Numbered from the stretch's first letter, positions 1-12,762 are shown. The stretch: DNA of 64,000 nucleotides from Isoetes taiwanensis (GCA_021234155.1 JAJEKV010000169.1:293344-357343), one strand, 5' to 3'. Numbers and translations: made by a program. The notes: generated by a model not told the origin, from the letters alone.

Positions 1-1079
1 TCCGGCATGCGGGTTACCCCTTAACACCAAGTATGCAATCCTCACGGTGAAGAGCGGTAACTTTCAGCGTCTTGACGCCTTCTCGATACACCTTACAGGC
101 GGCGGGCAAGATCATGGATGCAGCTTTATACCTCCCACCGAATATGAAGATTTAGCAAGAGCATTTACAGGGTGGATCTCGGTAATGTCCTTAGGAACTT
201 GGGCCATTCAGGTGGAAACAGCCCAGTGAAAAAGTTCTTGGAGGATAATCCATCTTACACCGCATCACTTGAAGTGATTAGCGTGGTTGCAAGCTCTTTG
301 TATTAGTGTAATATAAAATATAAATATAACATTCTCTTGCACTATAAATGTTTTGTTGATATATTTTTGTGCCCCCTCAACCATGCTGGAACAAACATAA
401 ATAATGCAAAGAAAGCAAGGAAAACTAACCATGTAGATATGAACCACTTGTGTATGCGGCTAGAGGCCCGGCGGGGAGAACGACAACCGCGGGAACTTCT
501 GGGGAACAGAGCATGAGCCCGCCCGGAAGAACACCGCTGAAGAGTTTGGACAAATGACTCCGAAGAAGAAATATAGCAAATGAGGGCCAGACCTCAGAGC
601 AGGATAAAGGCCTTGCTAGCCGTGGCGAGGAGGCGAGGTTAGGTGGAGTAGCGCTCAAGCTGCCGCAGCATGCATCGGAGAACAAGTAGAGACAAGAAGG
701 AGCAAGAGAGGAAGGTCCCCGGCTTCGGACTCCTCAGGCTCAAGCTCGGTCAGACTCGATTAAGAAGAAGAGCGTAACCAAGTCGGCGGGCCAATGGCGG
801 AAAGGAACCACGGGAGGGACCTGACAAAGGGACACAAGAACCTCACGACTACGAAGAAAGTAGACTACGCATTGGGAAATGTTTGGAAGGCGGGAAGCTC
901 AACAATTCTCGGCGAGAAACAGGTCGAGCATGGAGAAGCGGAGGCTTGCTCTGGCGAGATGGCGAATACGGCAATGCCTATGGTATGCGAAGGGATAAGG
1001 ATAAAGGCAGGGTGGCAGCATAAACTGAAGGGAAGCGTACGCATTTGGTGGAAGGGCTATGCCAAGGCTCATGGCTGCG

Positions 1080-1700
1080 GGGGATGTTCGAGGTTCAAAG
1101 TAGTTTACTAAAGCCTTCAAAAGCGCCATTCGTTCCAAAGAGAGCACAAGTCCGGTATGATCACGGCGGTTCCTACGAGGTTGCGGCAAGGCAACAAGTC
1201 GATCTGAGAAATACAATGAGGAATTTGCGAGGCTAAGGCTGTATGTACCCAAAGTTAGGAGAAGCACCCAGCGATGGAAAGCTACATTGAATTGGTCCAA
1301 TGAGAGATCCGCAAGCTTGTAAGGCAATAAACCCAAACGATGTCGAAGCGGAGTCAAGGCACAGCCTTACAAAAGGAACGGGACCTCGGAAGAATAGTGG
1401 GCGAGAGGCGGCAGCATTACCAAGATAAAGGCAAAGGCAAAGGTTTTCGGCCGAAAAACGCCCGGCCCGGGACCAGCTAGAGCCCCATATAGTGGCAATC
1501 AAGGGGAAAGCGGGAGAAGAAGCGGTGTCCTTCAAAGACAAGCGGGGAAGGGGTCAAGCTACTCCAAAGCGCGGCGATCCTTTCTGCAAGCCATGCCCAA
1601 GGAGAAGAGGGGAGTGCATAGAAAAAGCTTTGCTTGAGGTGTTTCCAGCCGGGCCATAGAAACGTGGCCCTATATGTCATGATGTCATGGCCTTAGCGAG
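1080..1700 (+). pseudogene. gag-like remnant
   Basis: Discontinuous plus-strand reading shows gag-type text such as YNEEFARLRLYVPKVR around 1210-1260, then a basic region and a single CCHC-like remnant near 1640 (CFQPGHRN). It lies upstream of the RT in the expected order. Frames shift every few dozen bases. Assignment rests on position and the zinc knuckle rather than on a continuous protein. Confidence 0.5.
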
Positions 1701-2539
1701 TTGGGAGATGGGACACTTTGGTGGCGGCGGCGGCGAGGGAGGCCCGGGCGACTACGTCTGTGGTGAGTGTCATATCTTTGCACGCATAGATCTGAGCAGC
1801 GAGAGAGCGATTATAAAGTAATTTCCCGCGGTGGGAAAGGCCAAGGCCAAGTCATTTATAGTCCCAATAGATTCCAGAAGTAGCCATAACTTTGCATCTC
1901 AAGAATGGTTCAAATGTTGAAGTTGAAACCATAAAGTCAAAGCCAAGGCCGTTGTCTTAGCAAAAGTGGAGCGTGAAGCGTGACGGCGGAGTAAAAGAAT
2001 CAACTTTGACATCGACTTAGGGGATTAAGATCCGGATGAGGCGGTAATGGGCATCGACAGAATACGACTTGATAATAGGTATGGGTACCTTGGACCAAAG
2101 AGGGCCATTATTGATTGTGGAAAGCGGACCTTCCAACAACTTGCCCCGCCGGCAAGATCATTGAGATAACGGGTAAAGAAGTTGTTCCCATCATGCGGTG
2201 TATGTCTTCTAAGCGGCTGTTCAAGTGCATCAAGAGTGGCGGTAGCATACATCCTTCAAGCTTGAGATTAGCGAGCGAGTGGAAGGAAGCAAAGAGACAA
2301 GATGCTCGGCAAGTTGCTTGAGGCAAATAGCTAAGTTGATCACGGAGTTCCACGATCTCTTTCGAGATGAGATCAGCAGCTCCCTCCTTATAGGGGAGTC
2401 GAGTCTTGAGATAGCACTCGAACCGTGAACAAAGCCCACAAGCAAGGCTCCATATAGAATGACAACGCAGAATTGAGAGAATAAAGAAGCTAAAAGCGAT
2501 TCGGGGCACCGACCTAGGTTTCATTAGACCTAGCTGGCG

Positions 2540-3130
2540 TCTACGGCGGATTCAGGCGCCCATTCTTTTGTCAAGAAGAAGGATGGATCTTTGAGGATGT
2601 GCATAGACTATAGAGCGGTTGAATAAGCACACCATTAAGAACAAGTATCGCTTCCAAGATCGGGGCGACTTGATGGATCGGCTTCAAGGAGCAAAGATCT
2701 TCTCAAAAATTGACTTAAGGTCAGTTATCATCGGATAAGGATAAAGGAGGAGGATATCCACAAGGCCGCCGGGGCCGGTATGGGCATTATGAGTTCCGCG
2801 GTGATGCCTTTTCGGCTTATCAAATGCCCCAAGCGTTCATGAGGCTCATGAGCGATATCTTGAGGAGTTCTGGACACCTTTGTGATTGTTTTCTTTGATG
2901 ACATTTTGGTGTATAGCGGATCCCTTGAAGAGCACGTGCAACACTTGAGAAGGGTGCTAGAGAAGTTGAGGAGGCACGGTTATGCGCCAAGTTGTCGAGT
3001 GCCGCCCTTAGCGGAGAAAGGTGGAATACCTTGGTCATGTGATCTACGACGGAAGGCATCTCGACGGACCATAAGATTGAAGGTGATTAGGTGGCCGTAG
3101 AAAGAATGTGCCGCGAGGTTTAAGTTTTCT
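2540..3130 (+). pseudogene. Ty3/gypsy reverse transcriptase remnant
   Basis: The plus strand reads, across several frame changes, as the core of a Ty3 RT: a 'APIL..KKDG' entry near 2560, 'CIDYRA' near 2600, '[10 protein letters not shown]' near 2695, and the intact catalytic block [15 protein letters not shown] at about 2880-2925. The last is the YXDD-equivalent FFDD motif, followed by the usual [15 protein letters not shown] helix. Indels between the blocks prevent translation. The family call is certain; the copy is dead. Confidence 0.9.
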
Positions 3131-3259
3131 CGGTCTAGCGGGTACCTGGCAGGGGAAGTTAGAGTGAAGAACTTTGCTAAGATAACAGCCCCAAGATTAT
3201 TGAACTGACGAGGCGAAGAAGGCGAAAGATTGGGTAGAGCATTGGCACAAAGAAAGCCC

Positions 3260-3700
3260 AAAAGGGATTTGAATTGTTGAAGGAAGCTTTAACAATGCGA
3301 CCCGATCTTAACCCCTTAATGGGGACTGGGGAGAAGGATAAACTTGTAACAACAGATCTGGTAAGATAGCTTCGGAGGTCGGTGCTTATGCAAGAAGAAG
3401 CGTGTGGTAGCGTATGATTCCGTGAAGATGAACGATGAGCAGCCGCTGCTACCAACATACGATCGGGGTTGTTGGTTGCGATTTGCATTAAGAATATGGA
3501 GGCACTATCTCTTGGGAAGGAAGTTCCAATTGGATACAGACCATCCAGCCTCAATATGTATTCAACGCAACCACACCTCAATCCTGAAGTGTAGGAGATG
3601 GATGGAGTTCCTCGAAGAATATGACTTTGATATAGTCTACAAGCAGGGAAGCTCAATGTGGTAGCGGTCGCTTTCAAGGCACCCCACGACAACTAGAGTG
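3260..3700 (+). pseudogene. Ty3/gypsy RNase H remnant
   Basis: Downstream of the RT the text 'FELLKEALTMRPDL' near 3265-3305 is the usual RT/RNase H linker. HYLLGRKFQLDTDHPAS (about 3500-3550) and FLEEYDFDIVYKQGSS (about 3610-3660) are the C-terminal half of the RNase H domain, with the catalytic D of the TDH motif visible. The first half is frameshifted. Confidence 0.85.
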
Positions 3701-3829
3701 CATTGCAGCGCAATTTCAACGCTCTCCAAATGACTTTGGTAAGAAGATTGAAGAGTCCTTGCCAATGGATGTGGATTTCGGAAGTATGGGTAAGCCTCTC
3801 TAAGGAGGCTAGAAGCGGATAAAAGAGGG

Positions 3830-4880
3830 GAGGCCTTCAAGCATTATAAGAAGGAAGGCAACTGTTATACCATAAGAACAAGTTGTGCGTGCAAATCGCC
3901 GGTGTAAGGAAGTTGATCCTCCATGACCGCGCTTTAACAGCCCAATAGGCGGCCATCGCGGGATTCATGAAAACATATTTCAAAGTGCGCAGACTATTAT
4001 TGGCCCGGCTGAATGAAGAAGCAAATAGCCGCTACATCAAGGAATGTCGCCATATGCCGTGAAAGCCCGGCGACTTGAATTCCGGGGGCATTAGAGCCGT
4101 TATTGTTACTTAAGCGCTAAGTGGGAGGTAATCAGCATGGATTTCATCCACGGGACTCCCAAAACGGCGAGAGGCAAGGATGCCTTGATGGTAGTGGTCG
4201 ACAAGTTGTCAAAGATGGTACATTTTGTACCTTGCGGGACCAATGCATACGGTATGGATGCAATAAAGTTTTCACCAAAGATCTTCAAGCTTGGCATGCC
4301 AAGGGAGATTATCTCCGTGAGAGGAGATCGAAAAGTTCATGAGTGCCTTTTGGCAAGACCTCTTCTGCGGCATTGAGACCAAGCTATCCATGAGCCGCGT
4401 ATCATCCTCAGACGGATGGCCAAGCGGGCGGACCAACGAGGGATCTTAGAAGACATGCTCTGAAACTATGCGGAATAAGCAAAGTATGTGGGAAGAATTC
4501 ATTCACTTGGTGGAGTTTGCATACAATAGCACCAAGCGAGGGAATAGTCCGGATATGCGCCATTTATGATCAATTCTGGCTATCGGTGCCTAACTCGGAC
4601 ACTTGGCACAACCCGTGTCAAAAGTAGAAGTTTATAGCGAGATGTTGGCGATATCACGGCGACTTCGTGGAAGAAGTTCGAGGTTATCTGCTAGCTGCAA
4701 AAGAAGTCGTCGAAGAGCATCGCCGTGACAAGCATCGAAACGGTCGAGAGAGTTCAAAGTTGGAGATGATGTTTGGCTCAAGATCAAAAGGTAAAGCGGT
4801 GGCTTCGGGTTAGGATTGCAAGAAGCTTGCTCCAAGGTGGGCTTTTGGACCCTTGGAATAATCAAGAGAGTAGGTAATCA
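3830..4880 (+). pseudogene. Ty3/gypsy integrase remnant
   Basis: The integrase core is recognisable at 4137-4230 (MDFIHGTPK... then VVVDKLSKMVHFVPC), which carries the first catalytic Asp region, followed by FVSRGD-like text and 'HLVEFAYNSTKRGNSP' near 4505-4550. A possible HHCC segment lies at 3900-4080. 'EFKVGDDVWLKIK' near 4750-4790 begins the C-terminal integrase segment. Many stops and frameshifts interrupt it. Confidence 0.85.
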
Positions 4881-5160
4881 ATCCTACAAGTTGGAATTGC
4901 CCGGCACACACCTAAAGATCCATAAGGTCTTCCATTGAGTTTGTTGAAGAAGCATACTCCAAATCAGGAGACGAAGTCTTGGACACTCAACGTTGTTTGG
5001 AAATGATGAGGAGAGCAGCTGGAAATAGTTCGAAATGATTCTTGATAGAGCTTTTAAGAGACAAGGAGGTCGGAATTCCTCCGGTGCTTGGTCAAGTGGA
5101 AACACTTTGCCGGTGGAAGGCATGCGTGGGTACTTAAGAAAAATTTAGTAAAAGCGGTAC
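4880..5160 (+). pseudogene. Integrase C-terminus and chromodomain-like remnant
   Basis: 'NQSYKLELPGTHLKIHKVFH' around 4878-4935 is the conserved end of a Ty3 integrase. A further 100 bases on, across frame changes, the strand reads as a chromodomain-like 'LRDKEV...LVKWKHF' and ends with 'WFMEQWGQEG'. A C-terminal chromodomain is the mark of chromoviruses and targets integration to heterochromatin. The fold is inferred from broken text. Confidence 0.6.
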
Positions 5161-5333
5161 CCTGGTTTATGGAGCAATGGGGCCAAGAAGGTCATCTCGA
5201 AGAAATGTCGGCGAGGCATGTCGATTTGCGAGGGTTAATTCTTGTATAGATTAATCCACGATGCAACCTATGCTTGGTATGGGTTAATCTTATTCTTAGA
5301 TGATGAGACCACTACGGTGATCTCTAGGGTGGG

Positions 5334-5710
5334 TGTAATGTCAATGTAGGCATGACCCAAGCGTTTCCGCTTTAGGCGGTGGAAGGTAGATTAGAAAGTC
5401 TACCCCACCCGGAAGGAGGCGGCCTCGAAGAAAAGAGGTCATTAGGAATGCATTGATAGGGAAAAGCACCTTTAGCCCCATATATGCTTTGATAGGAGGA
5501 ATCCATCCTTCCCCCACGAAGAAGGATATCCTCCACATTTGGGCAACTAGAGGTGTAGGCATGGCGGCATATAGGCATATAGGCTGCCTCCGGCCATTAT
5601 GGAAGATTCATCCTCTTCCCACGTGGGAGATTAGCCATGCATTCATGTAGATAGGTGGGGTGGTCACCATATAACCAAAATTTATTAAACAATTAAAAGC
5701 GGTACTAACG
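5334..5710 (+). repeat. Candidate LTR (about 377 bp)
   Basis: It begins TGTAATGTC immediately after a purine-rich tract (AGGGTGGG, 5326-5333) and is followed directly by a primer-binding-site-like sequence at 5711. It contains TATA-like ATATATGC and GCATATAGG stretches. The position fits a 3' LTR of the element to the left and simultaneously a 5' LTR of a second partial element. It does not end in a clean CA and no second copy is present in the window for comparison. Confidence 0.45.
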
Positions 5711-5735
5711 TGGTGTTAAAGCACAGAGCCGATGG
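5711..5735 (+). other. Primer-binding-site-like sequence and gag ATG context
   Basis: TGGTGTTAAAGCACAGAGCC followed by GATGG resembles the plant Ty3 primer-binding site for initiator tRNA-Met (TGGTATCAGAGCC) with a small internal insertion. It sits next to an ATG followed by GC-rich sequence. This suggests that a second element's 5' internal region starts here. Confidence 0.4.
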
Positions 5736-6078
5736 CGCCCGGGAGGGCAAGGAGGTCGAAACTCAAGACTTGCAACACAAGTTTTGTTGGAATGTGTTGC
5801 AAGGAATGAAGAGTACCTCGGACAATGATTATAGATATGAAATGTTGAAATTTTTGTCTAACTTAACATAGTGAATAACTTGTTAATGGTGTTATGAATT
5901 GATAAGTATTCCATAATATAATAACGTAATAATGTTCTAAAAGTAATTACCTTAGAGTAATAAGTGATAAATGTATAAAGATTATATTGTAGGTTTATCC
6001 GCGTTGATTCGCGAGGGTGCGGTTAGGAAGATCCCAAAGGTGGGGAGACCCGCGATCTTTGCGGACTGACATCATTTC

Positions 6079-6700
6079 AAGGTGGGGAGAATGTGGCGTT
6101 CCAGGCCATCATGCCCTCGGGGCGTATTACATTATCTGCCACGCGTTACCACCCCCGGACGCGTATGCGCCAACGGATAGCGGTGTAAGTAGCCCTAGGG
6201 GGCAACTTGCTAGGAGTGTTCATATATTATTAATGTGCACATGTGCATTAATGAGGGCACACCTTTCCATGTTGGCATATTTTGCCACCTAGCCACTAAA
6301 GGCAAGTGGGGCCTTTCCATTATCCCATGCCAAATTGGGTAATGGAAACCCTAGCCTAAACCCCATGTCTATTTAGGGTAGGAAAACCCCAAGCTTGCTA
6401 GTTTTTAGCCCTTAGGGTTTTAGAGCTTCGAGTTTTGGCTGCCCGAGGAGCCAAAAGCCTCGAGCCATTTGCCAAAGCAGTGCATGTCGGTTTCCACTTC
6501 AATTCGATCAGCTCGGCGGGATGGTTGAACTTCGGTTAGGGAGGAGCCACTCCAAGGATCAGGTATTTGGTCAATTTAATAGCTTAAACCGTCTTCTAGT
6601 CATAGAATCGGTGAGTTTAGACTATTAAATTGCCCATAATCAATTATCTAGATCTTAGATCTGGGACACTAACTAAAGAACCTAACTCTATGATTGGATC
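6079..6700 (+). repeat. Polypurine tract and start of a second LTR
   Basis: AAGGTGGGGAGAA at 6079-6091 followed by TGTGGCGTTCC is a typical plant gypsy polypurine tract/LTR boundary. The following 600 bases hold promoter-like features (CTATTTAGGG near 6370). No matching downstream end or partner LTR was found, so the right limit is arbitrary. The copy is unrelated in sequence to the candidate LTR at 5334. Confidence 0.4.
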
Positions 6701-7380
6701 TAGTTCTTTGGTTCTTCAGCTGATATATTTGGGCCGATGTATTTACATGAACTCCTTGTATTGGGAAGGGGGTAGAGGCCCTAAAGCTTGTAGTTGATGC
6801 TCCTAGAGTAGCCTCTACAGCACCTTTGTAGATTCGGCACAGTGTCAAGAGCCACACGGTTGTGGGTGAAGGGGCGGGCCGGCTAAGAAGGAGATTCATG
6901 TCCCGATTCTTGAACGATCCCCCGGTGTGTAAAGCCCAGGGGATCATTGTGACTAGGTTCGATGGCTTACCAGTCGAAAAGTAAGGCATGGGCACCGTCC
7001 CAGTGAAGTGGTGTACACTTTCCGGTGGATTTCGGTCCCGAATGCAGGCGGTGGCCCTCCCTGTCACCTTAGTCGACATGTAGATCTCGAGGGAGTGATC
7101 CCTACACTGCCCCCATCGGGGCCGGGATGATGACCCGGGAATAGCCCTTCGGCTATGCACCCGGCGGCTACTGTCGAGTCCCAACACTTTTCAGCCTACT
7201 TGCGCAAAGTGTGCATACTGAGGGGCGGATGGGACAACCCTATGCCATGTTCTTATACTGTGCCGTCCATTGCCATGAATTACATCCCCAGAACTCACAG
7301 GAGACCCAAGCGGTGGGTCATCCTTTGAGTCGGGGCCTTGGGTAGGATCCTATGTGATGTCTTGATCTTTGTCTATGCAG
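6700..7380. other. Unassigned GC-rich repeat-like DNA
   Basis: No supported gene. A 172-codon open stretch on the minus strand (7187-6669) has no recognisable domain and an amino-acid composition typical of chance frames in GC-rich DNA. The segment probably continues the LTR-type sequence on its left. Confidence 0.3.
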
Positions 7381-8340
7381 GATATGGGGAGGACCATCCT
7401 TCGAGATAGTCCGCGGATGTTGATGTATGTGCTACCATGTATGTTTTACGCCTCAGACGTAGGTAGGCCGGGAGGCGAGGGGGAATGACACCTTCACTCT
7501 TCCCGCTTGACTTCACGCAATGGATGTGGAGGCTCCTTATCGGCATGGAGGTGTGGGGAAGAACTCTGTTTGTATCACGGTGGAGTGCAATCACGGTAGG
7601 GGCGTCCACAACCCCGGCACCGACAAAGCTGTCTGGGCGGCTCTCAATCCACCCAGGCGCCTCAAGCCAAAGATGGTGGGCCCTGTTCAAATGGGCCCAG
7701 CGATGATCCCCGCTTCTTCATGGGCAAACCAGAACGGGTAGAGTCAGGCCTCGAACCAAATGCGAGTTTATGTGTCGCTTGTAGTGTGCCATCTTTAGTC
7801 GCCGAACATTGTGGTCCCGCAGCTTCCCGGAAGCAGAGTCAAATACCCCCTCATCCTATCCCTAGGCATCACTGCGACTGACGCACTGATGTGCCTACGC
7901 GTTCAGTAGCGCTAGCATTGGCTCTCTTTCCTTCCAACAAGCTCTCCGAGTCGCTAAGGGCTCATCATACATACGTGAAGCCAAGTCTCTGGGGGGCCCA
8001 GAGTGTATGCCCATCTTTGGCCACCTTCAGAAATAAACAATGTGTCTATCGAGGGTCGCATCTTTGCGGGGCATGAACTCGCCTCTGCAACAAGATGGAA
8101 TATGGAACGGGGGCTTGACCCCAAGTGCCCTACGCCAAAATGCCTTACGGACTCGCTCCAAGTCATTCCAAGTCGCCAAAGACACCACTTGGGCCCCACA
8201 CCTCGACCCCATATTTAAGAACCGAAAACCACCGGTGCGGAACAAATGTGACCGTGGCCCCGGTCATCTGACTCTACCACTCGACTATTGTTTTTGCATT
8301 GCGTATTAACGCCTTCCAAACTCGGTCACTTTCTGGCGAA
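7380..8340 (-). mobile_element. LINE-T fragment (ORF2 C-terminal part)
   Basis: Read on the minus strand, 8340 towards 7380, the sequence parallels the intact LINE-T frame at 35.5-36.6 kb. It has a GWKALIRNAK-type stretch, the 'YGVEVWGP' block, LATWNDLERVRKAF and the 'ALGVKPPFH' segment (8245-8030). Beyond that the text decays with several frameshifts. It is a 5'- and 3'-damaged copy with no visible tail. Confidence 0.75.
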
Positions 8341-9416
8341 TGGATGCATCCCAACAGCATTGAGGGACGGGAAATTCCACCCCGTGTACTTTTTTTAGCA
8401 AGGTGTGACCCTCTACCATCTGCCCGATAAGTGGCTAGGAGGGGTTGGATGACGTGAGGAGGATGACTCTATCTTTTCTTTAATGTTCCATTAGTTCATA
8501 AAGTTGATTTCAATTTCTTTAGATTCCTTGGACATCAGTATAGGGAATGGATGTTGCTAAGGCTAAAAAAATAGACAATTTGTCTAAGTAGATGCAAGGA
8601 TTAGATTGTGTGTTCAATATTAAGATGGAGTCTATCTTTTGATTATTAGTCATTGCGATTTAATCCCTTTCACTATAGCTAGTAGTTGAAAGTAATTCAT
8701 TAAAATTTATTATGATGCATAGACAAAATATAAAATATTGCTGGATTTACGAATTTGGGAGGGTATATGGAAACATTCATTTTATTTTATTTTATTTTTT
8801 AATAATTTTATTTATATAAGAACAAAAATGCACATTAAACTGACACAGGGCGTTGAAAACTCATAAATGGATTAACGGCAAATTTTGTTATATAAGTGGC
8901 ACATGCTAAATTATTGGAGTACATGCATGTGGATTAGATAGTCATTAATAGTGGGGCCTAGTTCTATAGATTTTGTCAACTTAGTAGAGTATGAGGACAC
9001 TTGCAAGTGCCTTAGATAAAAAATATCACCAGGACTTAATTTGCTGAACTTGTCCAAGCTTTAATTCAGCTGGGCATTTCATACCATAGCCATTTTATGA
9101 TAATGCTTATGTGAATGCTAGCATAAGACAAAAATACGAAACAACTTCCACAATATTTGACACAAGATATTTAGATTTTATTAATAAAAAATGGTATACA
9201 ATCTTATTGTAAGCCTCTCAACAGTATATGGCAATTCAAAAAAGGAGGCCATGAATTTGGATAGCTAAATATGGTAATGATTACATGCACATCATTAGAA
9301 AGCATGCATGTGAGGGGTTTATAAAATTTCCAGTTTCGCATGGTGCACCATGGATATAGATAAACATTTTAAGGACTACTCCCTAAAACATCAGTATAAA
9401 AGCACGTGCTTAGATA
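8341..9416. other. AT-rich non-coding DNA
   Basis: No gene, tandem repeat or recognisable element end was seen on either strand. Base composition changes sharply from GC-rich to AT-rich at about 8.46 kb. Confidence 0.5.
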
Positions 9417-9420
9417 TTAA

Positions 9421-12089
9421 CACTAGAGTGGTCAGGTGATGGACCAGAAATGGTCCATTTGCAGTGTTTACTTTAAAATTCATATAAAATCAATGGTACA
9501 AAATCTATTCAAACCCTTCCTAGGAGTTCATATATGGCAGTCATGGTCCACTAGAAAAATACCTAAAAATATATACACCTCCATTCTTGTAAGTTATGCT
9601 CTAGCAAACTCATGGGGGTCAAGTACCAAAAGCTTCATGTTGACATAAAGTAAAACTGTCTCGACAAAACGATTTTTTCAAATTTTTTGATTACCATGAT
9701 ATTTTTCTACACGAGATAGAGAAAATGACACAAAAAACCACATGTCAATCCGAAGTCTGTGAAGAAAGATAGGGCCATTCAAACATGACAAGGTCAAAAC
9801 TGCTTTCTACCTCCTCAGAACCAATTATGGTTCCCAGAAGGCAGTTGTAGTTTAAATACAACTACTTTTACAAGGAAATGCATTTTGAGCTAATATTTGA
9901 CATATAAGCAACTGACAAGTTTCTTCATCCATAAAAATGTTGGCTGGCCTTGAATTTGACGTTTGGACTTTCACTTTTGATCTCAATTTTAGGTAACTTG
10001 TAATAATGATTAATATTTCCCCACATAGAACAAAACTTACTCTATGATGTCCTCCAAAAAATCATAATATGAAAGTTCAGAATGATATGAAACCAATGCA
10101 AAAACAAGCTCATTAAAAAAGCAAAAGACATGGTCACAAGAAATCAAGAAAGGTTTCTGTACCTGAGCCCATTATTGGTCCATAGGTCCATTTAAAATCA
10201 ATAACTTTCTTATATTAATTGATCTGAAGTTGAATTTTGGGATATGAATAACTTCTCATTTACTTTAGTAAGGAAAATATTTGTTGATCATAACCTTGAG
10301 ATTTGGATTAAACTTTATAGCATCAAATTCAAATATGTCTTCTATGTTAATTCTAGATTTATGCCTCGAGATATGACTTTGAAAAAACACATTCTCAAAA
10401 TGTCCCATGTCATGAAATCAATGCAAAAAAAATCAAAGAAAAATATGGAAGTTTATGACTATAAAAAGTCAAGTTAGACTGCTATGTGCAGCTCCACTTG
10501 CAGACCATTATTGGTCCACAGGACTAGAAGTTTCAAAATTAATAGAGGCAACATCTTAATCAATTTTGATCTCAACTTTAGAATATAGTTTATCGCGCAT
10601 GTTCTCTATGGAGTAAAATTAATTGGTTAGATGAGCTTCCATAATTTGAGGGCAATGTTTAAGCACAAATAACTGTGAATTTATGGGGTATTTATTTGCC
10701 AATTGAATCTACATGGACTTCCACTTACACCATTCAAAAATTATATTGTTAAAGGTAAGAAACCATGGTATCATTATGGGGACAAAATGGATAGGGCTAG
10801 TGAGAGATATATGCTCTATACAATTGGTCTAGTTATGGACCATAAATGGTTCATGCTTAATTATATTCATATCTTTCAAATAGTACATTATTTCAATATG
10901 AAAATTGAGAGGTATATTGCAAAGGAAGGCCCGCATTCATGAAAAATATAGTGTACATAAAAGATGGCCTACTTGTAATATTATCCTACTAGAACTCTAA
11001 TGCTTTGTAGCAGTAATGGATACACCAGTTTTATACTAGTAAAAAATAACCATGTTTCTCCGTATATTTTTGCAAGAAAGCCACACAACCTATATAGGGG
11101 ATCTATATATATGTCCCTTGTCATATTTTGAACCATTTGAAAGGCTTATTTGGAGAAATGTAGTGTGTTTTCTACAAAGCTGAGAAAAACGCATCAAAGG
11201 TCATATGGTTTAATTTTTTATTCTTATACTTAAACTTCACAATCTTCACTTTCATTCATCAATAAACATCACTAGCTAGTAAATGATGAGTTTTTAGCCT
11301 ATAATTTTGAAATTAACTCAAATTTTTAAGCTCTAATGTGTTAATCCTATGGTTGTACATCATCTTTAAATCTAGTTAATTGCATGGTTAAACCCTAATT
11401 ACACTATATACAAGTTAATAGAGTAATTTTCTATGTAGATATAAGAAGAATGCATCATTCATTATCCTCGTGATACTTACAGGTGGTGATTTTGAAGCAT
11501 TTTAACATATAATTTTGTCCTAAATTACAGATTAGAAATTCTCTATTAGATTTTGAAGTTGATATAACTTATGAACACTCCAAAAACATAAGATTATACT
11601 TCATATAGTTAAGAATTCATGGCCACAAGAATTAACCCAAAACTTGTAATAATAAGAGAGAAATAATTCCTAAACCGCATGCACATTTTTGAACAAAATA
11701 GGGTTTGGCTTGGCCTTCCACCTGACGTTAGATGATTGCAACCAAAGCTGAAAACATAAAGATCAATGTGTTCTATCATAAATAGACAAATACTTCCAAT
11801 TTTAGCAAGGTTTAGGCTTGTTTATACTAGGAAAACCCAAGAATGCAGTTCGACCTGCTGTTGCAGAAACTGTCAAATTCTCTAATATTTGAACAATCAC
11901 TACAACATATAGGTGAGTTCATTGGCCTTGAAATTCTCGAAGGTCATTAAGAATCAAGTAAAGATTGATATGGTGGTGATATATCGCAAATTGAAACTTC
12001 TATCCTCGTGATATATTGGTTTAAGTAGACAATGGGTCAATCGGACCAATTAAGTCCATGGACTTAATGGTCCCCTGACCACTCTAGTG
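9421..12089. mobile_element. Non-autonomous CACTA-type DNA transposon, TTAA-flanked
   Basis: The left end CACTAGAGTGGTCAGG (9421-9436) is the exact reverse complement of the right end CCTGACCACTCTAGTG (12074-12089), giving a 16-bp perfect terminal inverted repeat. Both ends are bordered by TTAA (9417-9420 and 12090-12093). Inside, short TGGTCCA/TGGACCA motifs recur (about 9440, 9545, 10170, 10508, 10835, 12035), like the subterminal repeats of CACTA elements. The 2.67 kb interior is AT-rich and has no frame over 80 codons, so it cannot encode a transposase. CACTA elements normally make 3-bp duplications. The TTAA on both sides could instead be a 4-bp target duplication. Confidence 0.75.
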
Positions 12090-12480
12090 TTAAACATGGT
12101 AGAAACTATACTTCCAAGGATCGGCCATTGTTCATTTGAATTGGACAAAACGTACCTTGAGTATGGTTCTGAGGGGCAAATAAACATGCACGACAATTAC
12201 ATATTAAATTAATATTACCAGTAAAAGAATGGTTGAATAAAATTATGGCAAATCCAGGGTTTCGACCAGTAGAAAAATTCGTCGACCTCGGGCAAAAGCG
12301 AAATCTTGCAGCCATTCTTTGTGGCAAGCTTTTCCCGAGAAAATTGCTATATCCCTAGGAGAATGGGCTATATATCGGACAATGGTCAGAAGACTATATC
12401 TTTGAGGAAGAATTGCAACTCCAAGCAGAAAACAGGGGCTCCTCTGGTACAAAAATAGCTGCAGATTAGAGGCCTTCGAT

Positions 12481-12762
<282 letters not shown>

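Larger units (their letters stand above)
420..5333 (+). mobile_element. Decayed Ty3/gypsy chromovirus, internal region
   Basis: The order gag-like, protease region, reverse transcriptase, RNase H, integrase and chromodomain on the plus strand is that of Ty3/gypsy elements of the chromovirus branch. All domains are broken by many one- or two-base indels and stops, so no long frame survives. A zinc-knuckle-like stretch (CFQPGHRN) near 1640 marks the end of gag. The left LTR is not seen and may lie outside the window or be unrecognisable. The right end is a purine-rich tract at 5326-5333. The region is GC-rich compared with the AT-rich DNA to its right. Identity as Ty3/gypsy is solid; exact ends are not. 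Confidence 0.85.

Noticed and set aside
6669-7187. 172-codon minus-strand frame as a gene
   Set aside because: No recognisable motif, in GC-rich LTR-like DNA where chance frames are long.
9417-12093. piggyBac element
   Set aside because: TTAA flanks fit, but termini are CACTA...TAGTG rather than CCY, and there is no transposase to decide.
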